Below, in pieces: positions 55,801 through 64,000 of a DNA stretch of 64,000 nucleotides. The notes below the pieces were generated by a model that saw only the letters and a program-made list of their open reading frames with translations, had not been told where the DNA came from and made no database searches. A program made the translations under genes and the position numbers. This stretch comes from Viola odorata (taxonomy: Eukaryota; Streptophyta; Magnoliopsida; Malpighiales; Violaceae), in contig OY829539.1 of the NCBI GenBank assembly GCA_963691705.1, forward strand, positions 5,024,501 through 5,088,500, given 5' to 3'. The first letter of the stretch is position 1. Each line of letters opens with the position of its first letter.

Positions 55801-56090
55801 ATCTCCCCCTTTTTGATGATGACAACCACAAGCTAATTATAAAACATAATTGAACTAGCAATTGAAGTTGAAGTCAAAAATGGAGAAAACTTACATCTCC
55901 TATCTTTGCCAAAGGGATGCTCCCCCTACATAAAACATTAGTGCACAAAGAGCTACCAATAAAATGCATTAGTACAAATAGAACATGGCAAAAGATTTTA
56001 AAGTTTTGCTCCCCCTAAAACTTACATTTCCCCCTAAACATATTCTCCCCCTCAACTTATTCTCCCCCTTTGTCATTAGCAAAAAGGTTA
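55801..56090 (-). promoter_or_regulatory. Polypurine tract and repeated upstream purine tracts
   Basis: The main tract (minus strand AAAAAGGGGGAGAT) abuts the LTR start TGTTAGCCC at 55800. At least five further AGGGGGA-type tracts (near 55920, 56012, 56030, 56047 and 56064) lie in the 290 bp between pol and LTR. Repeated purine tracts here are a known Sirevirus trait. Confidence 0.8.
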
Positions 56091-56218
56091 AATAAATCAA
56101 AGAAGACCAACTAGATTTATACAAGGAGTAATAAAGGAGCAAGCAAAGATCAAATACAACTTACCAACAAAACGATTATTCAATCAAAAATGGAAATAGA
56201 GAGATGATAACCGAACGC

Positions 56219-59200
56219 TTACTCAAATGGATTGCAAATACCGATTTCATGTCTAAGCTCCATAAAACGTTCTTTGGCAAGAGCTTTGGTAAAAATATCT
56301 GCAAGTTGATTGTTAGTACCAACAAATTCAAGCATAATATCTCCTTTAGCCAAATGATCACGAATAAAATGATGTTTTATATCAATGTGCTTAGTTCGTG
56401 AGTGGCAAATAGGATTCTTGGTCAATTGGATAGCACTTAGATTATCACAAAACACAGGAATTTTACAAAACTTAAGATCAAAATCTTCTAAGGTTTGTTT
56501 CATCCATAAAATTTGAGATACACAAGATCCGGCAGCAATATATTCAGCTTCCGTAGTGGAAATTGCAACAGAATTTTGTTTCTTACTTGACCAAGAAACC
56601 ATAGCTTGTCCCAAAAATTGACATGCACCACTTGTGCTCTTCCTATCGGTTTTAGAACCGGCAAAATCTGAATCGGTGTAACCAATTAAATCAATGCTAG
56701 ACCCTTTGGGATACCAAAGACCTAATTTAGATGTACCTTTCAAATATTTGAAAATTCTTTTCAAAGCAATCAAGTGAGACTCTTTAGGACAAGATTGAAA
56801 ACGAGCAAATAGACAAACACTAAACATTATATCCGGTCTACTTGCCGTTAAGTATAAAAGACTTCCAATCATACCTCGATATAGAGTAATATCTATATCT
56901 TTACCATCATCATCTTTGTCGAGGTTGACGGTTGGACTAAGGGGAATAGGACTCTCCTTGACATCTTTGTATCCATATTTGTTGAGGAGATCCTTGATAT
57001 ATTTTGCTTGATTGATGAAAATACCCTCTTTGGTTTGTCGAATTTGGAGTCCAAGAAAGAATGTCAATTCTCCCATCATGCTCATTTCGAACTCACTATG
57101 CATACATTTTTCAAACTCCTTGCACAAAGAATCGTTAGTGGCACCAAAGATAATGTCATCAACATAAATTTGCACAATCAACATATGCTTACCATCATGT
57201 TTAGTAAAGAGTGTAGAATCAATCTTTCCCATCTTAAAACCATTTTTCAATAAAAATTGACTCAAACGATCATACCAAGCTCTAGGGGCTTGTTTAAGAC
57301 CATATAGAGCCTTTTCCAATTTAAAAACATGGTTAGGAAATTTATAATTTTCAAAACCGGGAGGTTGTTTGACATACACTTCTTCCATGATATAACCATT
57401 CAAAAATGCACTTTTAACATCCATTTGATATAAACTTATATTTTTAAAACATGCAAATGCTAACAACATGCGAATGGCTTCAAGTCTAGCAACCGGGGCA
57501 AATGTTTCATCAAAATCAATACCTTCTTGTTGGTTATACCCTTGGGCTACCAATCTAGCTTTGTTCCTTATAACATTTCCCGATTCATCAAGTTTGTTTC
57601 TAAAAACCCACTTGGTTCCAATAATAGTGTGGTTGCTAGGCCTAGAGACTAAATTCCAAACACAATTTCTCTCAAATTGATTTAGTTCCTCTTGCATGGC
57701 AATCAACCAATATTCATCATGAGAGGCATCATCAAATTTCTTAGGTTCAAATTGAGAGACAAAAGCATGATGATCATTTAAATGTCTAAGAGATGAACGA
57801 GTGACTCTACCTTGGCGATTACCTATAATTTGTTCTTGTGGATGGGCATTCATAATTTTCCAAGGTCTTGAATTTGAGGGACCTTGATTACTTTGATTTG
57901 CTTCAACATTTGCATCATCAAGGACCTCTTCTACTGTTTCCTTCTCCTCCTGAATTTTTGGATTCTCTAGAGAAGGTGTGTTGTCCTTTGAATCATCAAG
58001 AATCTCCATAGGAGGATACTCTTGAAGGCTTCCACAAACATCAACATCATCAACACGAGCTGTCTTTTGCACACTTTCAAAAGGATTAGTCTCATCAAAT
58101 GCAATGTGCATGGATTCTTCTACAACTAGAGTTCTTTTATTATACACTCTATAAGCTTTGCTAGAAGTAGAGTATCCAAGGAAAATACCTTCATCCGACT
58201 TCGCATCAAATTTTCCTAAATTGTCTTTGATATTCAAAATAAAACATTTACACCCAAAGACTTTAAGATGACCAATGGTGGGTTTTCTATCATACCATAA
58301 TTCGTAACAAGTCTTGTTTAAAAGGGGACGAATTAAAACACGATTTAAAACATAGCATGCGGTACTAACGGCTTCGGCCCAAAAATATTTTGGCAAAGTA
58401 TGTTCATTCAAAAGAGTCCTAGCCGCTTCTTGCAATGACCTATTTTTCCTCTCAACTACCCCATTTTGTTGAGGAGTGCGAGGACATGAAAAATTATGAT
58501 TAATACCATTTTCATTGCAAAACTCTTGAAATATACCATTTTCAAATTCTCCACCATGATCACTTCTAATTTTGGAAATTTTGAAACCTTTTTCATTTTG
58601 AGTTTTATAGCAAAGTCTTTTGAAGTTATCACATGCATCATGTTTATGAGACAAGAATAAAACCCATGTAAATCTAGAATAGTCATCCACAATTACAAAA
58701 CAATACTTCTTACCACCCAAGCTAGCTGTCCTTATTGGTCCAAAAAGGTCAAGGTGAAGAAGTTCAAGTGGCCTAGAAGTAGACACGGATTTGATGGACT
58801 TGAATGAGCTCTTGATTTGCTTTCCATATTGGCACGCATCACACAAGCCTTCCATCTCATACTTCAAAGTAGGTAGTCCTCGTACAAGCTCCTTCCTAGA
58901 TAACTTTGCAATATGATCCATTCCTACATGAACAAGTCTCCTATGCCATATTGAAGAATTATCTACTAAAGCACTTAAACATGTATGATCATTGTTAGAA
59001 ATATCATTCAAATCAATCATGTAAATATTTCTAACTCTATTACCAATAAAAACAAGTGCTTGTGTGTGTACATTTCTAACTTCACAATGTGTAGAATAAA
59101 AAATAACATATAAATCTCTATCACATAATTGACTTATGCTCAAGAGGTTGAATTTTAAACCTTGTACAAACAACACATTTTCAATAGAAGGAGAATGACC

Positions 59201-59366
59201 AACTTTACCGATGCCCAAAACCTTGCATTTTTGGTTATCGCCGAAAGTTACACCTCCTTTGTCTTTCTTCTCCAAATGGGTGAATTTTGACTTGTCACCC
59301 GTCATATGCCGTGAACACCCGCTATCCAAATACCATTTTCGTTCATTGGGTTTCCGGCATTCCTAC
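56219..59366 (-). CDS. Sirevirus pol: protease, integrase, RT, RNase H
   Basis: Minus strand, uninterrupted for over 1036 codons, ending with TAA at 56219. Domains in order: protease active site [18 protein letters not shown] (59320 region); GAG-pre-integrase with HRRLVHVG; integrase with [38 protein letters not shown] and [12 protein letters not shown] (DDE complete); reverse transcriptase with [53 protein letters not shown] and YVDDIIFGA; RNase H with [31 protein letters not shown] and [13 protein letters not shown]. The first ATG at 59329 falls right at the protease site. Upstream residues ([11 protein letters not shown]) are in frame back to a stop near 59366, so pol is reached from gag by a frame change rather than its own start. 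All catalytic residues are visible. Confidence 0.94.
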
Positions 59367-59375
59367 GAAGACAAA

Positions 59376-61169
59376 TTAGTTAGTCCTAGGAACCCAAACA
59401 TGTTTGGGTCCTTCCTCATATGCATGTGTACCCTTTGGTACCCAAATTTGTTTCCAACTAACAAATCCTCTACGAATGTAGCAAAAATAAGATAGATGAC
59501 CAAATTTTTTGCAATAACTACATTTATAAATCGGTTTAGCATGTGAGGATTTGTGAACTACATTAGAGGATATATCATGCCATTTTGATGAACTACCATG
59601 GCAATAAGATGAACTAGCATGCTCATTTGAAGAATTAGCTTTAACAAAAACATTTTTACCCTTGTTCATGCTAGTGGAGGAGTTAAAACCAATGCCATGC
59701 ATATTACCAATTCTCTTTTGCTCATCTATGCATTTATGATGGCTATGACTACTCTTCATATATTTGGCTAATGTGTTCTCAAGAGTTTTAACCTTTTCTT
59801 CTAAGATTAAGATTTCTTTAGAAGAATCCTTACAAAGCTCACATTTGCCATTTTCCTCTTTAAGCTTACCACACGCAATATCAAGCAATTTATTTTCATT
59901 AGTCAAATTTTTGTTAAGCTCTTCTAGTTCACTAATATCATTCTTAAGGCTTTCTAGTTCCTTAACAAAATTAGTATTTTTCATAGTAGCATTTTCAAAA
60001 CGAGTAGCTAGTTCATTAAACACTTCTTGCAATTCATCATGATTACGTTCATTACTAGAAGAGTTGCAAGAACTTACCTCATCATCACTTTGAGCCATAA
60101 GGCACAAGTTAGCTACTTCATCTCCGGATGAGGAATCCAAAGGATCACTACTTGAAGTTTCATCCTCATCACTCCATGTGGAGGTTGCTTTAAATGCTCT
60201 CCTATGATGTTTCTTCCCATCCTTCTTGTTCTTTGAGCTGTGTTTTTCATACCTCTTTTTCTTTTCGAGTCTAGGACATTCACTCTTGATATGCCCTGGT
60301 TTGTCACACTCAAAGCACACAACATCAGCATTAGAATTGAATTTAGAATGGTTAGAAGACTCACCTTGATATCTATTCTTCTTGGAATTTGATTTCCAAT
60401 GCTTATGGAGTTTTCTTGTGAAGAGAGCAAGAGTCTCATCATCTTCTTCAGTCAACTTGCTAGTGAGGGCAATGCTTTTCTTTTCCTTAGTATTTGCCTC
60501 TTCTAAATTATATAAGCCCAACTCATGCTCAAAGGCGGTGAGTGAACTCACAAGTTGAGTATAAGAGGGCTTCACTTCCTTTTGCTTGATGGTGGTCTTG
60601 ATTGCTACCCACTTGCTTGGTAGAATGCTTAAAAGTTTCCTCACCATCTCCGAATCACTTTGAGTCAATCCGAGATTATCCATGGCACTACATAAATTCT
60701 GCAATCTTGTGCTAAGATCATAGATAGACTCTCCTTGCATCATCTTGAATAGCTCATATTCAGTTTTGAGTTGATCCAAACGGAGATCACGAACTTGAGC
60801 TGTACCCTCGTGCGCCATCTCCAAAGTTTCCCAAATTTGTTTTGCTGTTTTGCAAGAGCAAATGCGATTGAACTCACTAAAAGAGATTGAGACTTGAAGA
60901 GCATACATGGCTTTAGCTTCCATGGTTTTCCTTGTCTTTTGAGCATTGGTCCACCTCTCAAAATCAAGAATTCTAAGAGATCCATCCGTTCCGGCTGGTT
61001 CGGTTGGAGCCACAAAACCCTTCTCAACACAATCCCACATCTCACAATTGAGGGAAGTAATGAAGGTCTTCATCTTGATCTTCCAATGAAGATAATTGTT
61101 GCCATCAAGGTAAGGTGGATGATTGAATGCTCCTCTATCTTGAGTGCTGGAAATTCCTCCTCTATCCAT
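59376..61169 (-). CDS. Sirevirus gag (597 residues)
   Basis: The ATG at 61169 (MDRGGISSTQDRGAFNHPPY) is about 50 bp after the PBS. The N-terminal capsid part follows the DUF4219/UBN2 layout (YLDGNNYLHWKIKMKTFITS, SEMVRKLLSILPSKW). The first knuckle is CFECDKPGHIKSEC (around residue 290). An acidic serine-rich stretch follows (DEDETSSSDPLDSSSGDE), then a coiled-coil region. A second knuckle, CSYCKKFGHLSYFC, is near residue 560. It ends VWVPRTN and TAA, in a different frame from pol. Two knuckles and a long coiled coil are typical of Sirevirus gag. Confidence 0.94.
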   Translation of the reverse strand: MDRGGISSTQDRGAFNHPPYLDGNNYLHWKIKMKTFITSLNCEMWDCVEKGFVAPTEPAGTDGSLRILDFERWTNAQKTRKTMEAKAMYALQVSISFSEFNRICSCKTAKQIWETLEMAHEGTAQVRDLRLDQLKTEYELFKMMQGESIYDLSTRLQNLCSAMDNLGLTQSDSEMVRKLLSILPSKWVAIKTTIKQKEVKPSYTQLVSSLTAFEHELGLYNLEEANTKEKKSIALTSKLTEEDDETLALFTRKLHKHWKSNSKKNRYQGESSNHSKFNSNADVVCFECDKPGHIKSECPRLEKKKRYEKHSSKNKKDGKKHHRRAFKATSTWSDEDETSSSDPLDSSSGDEVANLCLMAQSDDEVSSCNSSSNERNHDELQEVFNELATRFENATMKNTNFVKELESLKNDISELEELNKNLTNENKLLDIACGKLKEENGKCELCKDSSKEILILEEKVKTLENTLAKYMKSSHSHHKCIDEQKRIGNMHGIGFNSSTSMNKGKNVFVKANSSNEHASSSYCHGSSSKWHDISSNVVHKSSHAKPIYKCSYCKKFGHLSYFCYIRRGFVSWKQIWVPKGTHAYEEGPKHVWVPRTN

Positions 61170-61215
61170 TTGAATCTTTCACTTGAGGTTGTTAGACCCT
61201 ATTCCAAGTGACCTT

Positions 61216-61228
61216 GCTCCGCTACCAA
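61216..61228 (-). promoter_or_regulatory. Primer binding site of Sirevirus
   Basis: TTGGTAGCGGAGC on the minus strand next to the 5' LTR end at 61230. Related to the initiator-tRNA-Met site with two internal changes, and identical to the PBS at 43782-43794. Confidence 0.75.
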
Positions 61229-61229
61229 T

Positions 61230-62463
61230 TGATAAACAATAATAGGCCTAGAGGGGGGGTGAATAGGCACTTCAAAAATCTGCACACAAGAGAAGAGAGA
61301 ATAGCAAACACAAGATGTATAGTGGTTCCAATTCACAACCGAATTGTACTCCACTACCTAAGAGTCCTCCTCTTAGGATTTTCGAATGCAAACCTTTGCT
61401 ATTCACTTGAGCTTTTACGGGTTCAGCTCACAACCTTACAATTGGTTTTCCGGGGCTCACCAACAACCTTACAAGTAGTTTTTCACGGGCTAAACTACAA
61501 CCTATAGTTTTTCAAGGCACAACTATAACCTATGGTTTTTCAAGGGCTCAACCACAAACCTAAGTTCTCTTTCAATGGGATGAGAACACTACCCTTAACC
61601 CAAAAGTGTTAGGTACACTTTTCAAACCTTAACAATAATTTTGTATAAATTATGCAACAAACAATTGGTGTACAAAATGAATACTTGTATGAATAAATTC
61701 AACACCAATAAATGAACAATTTACCTCAAGAAGAAAGCTTTGAAAGAACTCACAAAATGACACAAGTGAAGAATGAAATCTTTGAAGATAGCTTGTGTAA
61801 GAGAATTTCAGATTTTGGGAGTTTGTAAATGATGATTTGAGTATATGAGCTTTCTTGCTGTTCTACTTGTTGTTCTACTCATCTAGGATGAGTATAAATA
61901 CTCTTTGATGGATGGATGATCAGACAAGAGAGTATGGAGTCAAAAGGAGCCGTTTTTAGTGGACAAAATGACTGTTGAGAAACTAGCCGTTGGGCAAAAC
62001 GCTATGGCGTTTTGAATAACGCTATAGCGTTTTGCTACTGAAGTTATTTCGTAACTTCAGAGGCAAAACGCTATAGCGTTTTGGAAAACGCTATGGCGTT
62101 TTCAAAACGCTATAGCGTTTTGAGAAACGCTATAGCGTTTTCACAAACGCTATGGCGTTTTAAGCCTGACGAAAATGCCAAAAACTCATCTTTTCGAAAC
62201 ACATTTTCGCTCAAAACCTTTTGACAAATATTCTTGAGGTATTCATGAACATTAATCAAGTGTTAAATTGAATCATACTTACATGATTAGAGTTCTAATG
62301 TACACTTGATCTTCTAGCTTGTGATATCTTGATTTGTTGCTTCTTTTCTTATTTGCTTGATCACAAACTACACACACTTTAACTTCAAATTGCATTAGTA
62401 ATACTAATTAGTTTGTGTGTCTAAAATCATCAAAACAAAGAGTAAGTTGCCCTTGGGCTAACA
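61230..62463 (-). repeat. Sirevirus 5' LTR (1234 bp)
   Basis: Same ends and near-identical sequence to 54487-55800, apart from the palindrome-array and CATTTTCGCT indels. Flanked on the right by GATGT. Confidence 0.94.
61996..62161. repeat. Array of 18-bp palindromes in the Sirevirus 5' LTR
   Basis: Seven units of the AAAACGCTAT(A/G)GCGTTTT palindrome. One unit and its spacer are missing relative to the 3' LTR, and one spacer base differs (TTTTGGAAAA instead of TTTTCGAAAA). Confidence 0.92.
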
Positions 62464-62755
62464 GATGTCACACGGTTTTGTTTCACTCGAGCTTCTTTCT
62501 TACTCCGCGGTGATATATAACCCTACATTAACATTTTTTTAAACACTCATATATTTATTGTTTAAGACTACAATACTCATCATCCTTAACACTTTTGCAC
62601 ATTTATTTTTATGAGGACCTGATATTTTTAAATGACCAATTTAATCCCTAATGTTAGTATTTTTTGTTCATTTTTATCCATTTTAATGTAAAAAGTTGGA
62701 AATGACAAACTTCGTTAGTAACATTGTATTTTTTTTTACGTGGCACGCCCTATTA

Positions 62756-63655
62756 GACCATCCACAGCAGGGGATCAAATTTTTGGGTGTTATTCACTTT
62801 CTCTCACTGCCACATCAGTTTAGCACCCAACCAAAAAGCATTTAACACCCACGCGCTCACAGCAGGGGATTATTCAGGGTGTTAAAAATTTTCTCTCCCT
62901 TCCACATCATTTATCATATACCCCACCACATTTTTCATTTCTTTTCTTATTAAATTTATAATTACTATAATAATTACTTTTTATAATATAATAAATAATA
63001 AATATTTTTTTTAATATAAATTAATTAAATTTCATAATTTGTTTTCAGATTTCAAAAAATCTATACTTTTTTAATAAAATAAATAATATAATATTTTTTA
63101 AGAGTAACACACGATATTATTTATCACTCAGTAAATCAAACATCGACTTAGATTATTGCACACGAACAAGAAAATACACACAAAATAAACTCGTAAACTT
63201 GAGAAACACACAAAATAAACTGGTAAACGTGAGAAATAATTTTTTTAAATCTAACCGAGGGTTGTTCCAAATTTATTCCAGATGTGCTCGACGAGATCCT
63301 TTTTCAACTGAATATGGAGTGCTCTATCACGTAGCTCGGCTCTAGTATGAATATTTGATTCGGATCGGCCTTGGACATGCACTTCATATTGAGGCAGCAC
63401 TTGCGTTTGGACATTGAACGAAGAGCTAGACCCGGGACTATCCGACTGATCGAAGTCGATATTTTCCCAATTTCATGAATATGTATCTCGTTCATCCTCC
63501 ACAATCATGTTATGTAAAATAATGCACGCCCTCATTACTTTACCTAAGACATCGATATCCCACATCCTGGCTGGTTGACGAATAATGGAGAAGCGTACTT
63601 GGAGTACCCCGAATGCACGTTCCACATCCTTCCTACATGATTCTTGTTTGAGAAC
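62756..63655 (-). pseudogene. PIF/Harbinger transposon remnant with transposase 3' end
   Basis: The left terminus GACCATCCACAGCAGGGGAT follows TTA (62753-62755), the 3-bp target type of this superfamily. A second CAGCAGGGGAT lies at 62861. Transposase sequence on the minus strand (about 63650-63255) reads KQESCRKDVERAFGVLQVRF, PARMWDIDVLGKV and RACIILHNMIVEDERD, then after an in-frame TGA an acidic linker and HTRAELRDRALHIQLKKDLV. This is the C-terminal part of a DDE_Tnp_4 (ALP1-like) transposase including the region of its last catalytic residue. The N-terminal part is missing from the right, where short tandem repeats begin. Confidence 0.82.
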
Positions 63656-63659
63656 TAGT

Positions 63660-64000
63660 TTGTTATTGTATGTTTTACTTTCAAATTGTGTGTTTTATTT
63701 TCGAATTGTGAGTTTTATTTTCGAATTGTGAGTTTTATTTTCAAATTGTGTGTTTTTATTTTCAAATATGTTTTACTTTTAAAATATTTTGAGTATTTAT
63801 TATGAAAAAAATCATTTAAAAAAGAAGAAAATGAAAAAAAGTATAAAAAACTCTGATTTTTTTAGTGTCCAAATTTATAGATCTCAAAAAATTAAAAGTA
63901 AGTGTAAAAATAATGGTATAAAATTATTTTGAGTAATTATTATGAAAAGAAGCATTTAAAAAAGAAAAAAAATGTAAAAAATTCGAATTGTTTTTAGTGT
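63660..64000. repeat. Short tandem repeats and AT-rich end of window
   Basis: At 63670-63770 about five units of TTTTATTTTCGAATTGTG(A/T)G (around 20-22 bp) follow the broken transposase. The rest is AT-rich with a repeated TTTTGAGTA(T/A)TTATTATGAA segment (63785 and 63925). No gene seen. Confidence 0.7.

Larger units (their letters stand above)
54487..62463 (-). mobile_element. Full-length Sirevirus (Ty1/Copia), apparently recent
   Basis: A 7977-bp minus-oriented element with long LTRs (54487-55800 and 61230-62463), target duplication GATGT, PBS 61216-61228, an uninterrupted gag frame and an uninterrupted pol frame, and a series of purine tracts before the 3' LTR. The two-knuckle gag and very long LTRs are Sirevirus hallmarks. 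By eye the LTRs differ by very few substitutions plus two indels in repeat regions, so insertion is recent and the copy may be competent. No envelope-like frame lies between pol and the 3' LTR. Confidence 0.95.

Noticed and set aside
55801..56218. Possible envelope-like gene between Sirevirus pol and the 3' LTR
   Set aside because: The gap is only about 420 bp and is filled with purine tracts; no frame of useful length.

Overview
This window is nuclear DNA of a flowering plant, most likely a eudicot. The evidence is plant-specific Ty3/gypsy chromovirus, Ogre/Tat-like and Sirevirus LTR retrotransposons, GT-AG introns, a NETWORKED (NET4-type) actin-binding gene and a two-exon defensin-like gene. 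Nearly all of the first 44 kb, and 54.5-62.5 kb, is mobile DNA. Two host genes look intact: NET4 (44.6-46.9 kb) and a small 8-cysteine defensin-like peptide (50.0-50.6 kb).

Layout 1-38 kb. An old, frameshifted chromovirus (289-38015, minus strand) was split inside its reverse transcriptase by a large Ogre/Tat-like element X (3316-35267, 5-bp target duplication CAGAG). A relative, Y (3456-25416, duplication CATGG), then jumped into the LTR of X. A third relative, Z (7908-21790, opposite orientation), jumped into the interior of Y. A deletion then fused the 3' LTR of Z to the 5' leader of Y at an AAAT microhomology. X, Y and Z carry no reverse transcriptase or integrase. Z keeps a broken Tat/Ogre-type gag plus about 2 kb of unrecognised coding-like remnant. 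A 588-bp MITE sits on the TATA-like site in the 5' LTR of Y.

The most unusual feature is the non-coding 3' part of X, Y and Z. It is built from a collinear series of tandem-repeat modules, nearly all of which read as short hairpins. In several modules the loop is constant while the two stem arms change together (for example CTC/GAG with CCC/GGG, TGTTGT/ACAACA with TCACGT/ACGTGA, TCTGA/TCAGA with TCCGA/TCGGA). A further hairpin lies next to the polypurine tract in all three elements. Each element has expanded a different module. I treat this as the candidate undescribed system.

Layout 38-64 kb. A decayed Copia element (38.4-44.0 kb) has about 1.5 kb of foreign LTR-like sequence where part of its pol should be. 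Then come NET4, AT-rich intergenic DNA with three copies of one MITE family, and the defensin-like gene. At 51.1-54.5 kb an inverted-repeat-bounded segment carries introns-included fragments of a WD40 (PAK1IP1/MAK11-like) gene and a GATA zinc-finger gene, resembling a Pack-type transposon. Next is a full-length, apparently recent Sirevirus (54487-62463, duplication GATGT) with complete gag and pol frames and an array of 18-bp palindromes in each LTR. The window ends in a broken PIF/Harbinger transposase. All comparisons were made by eye.
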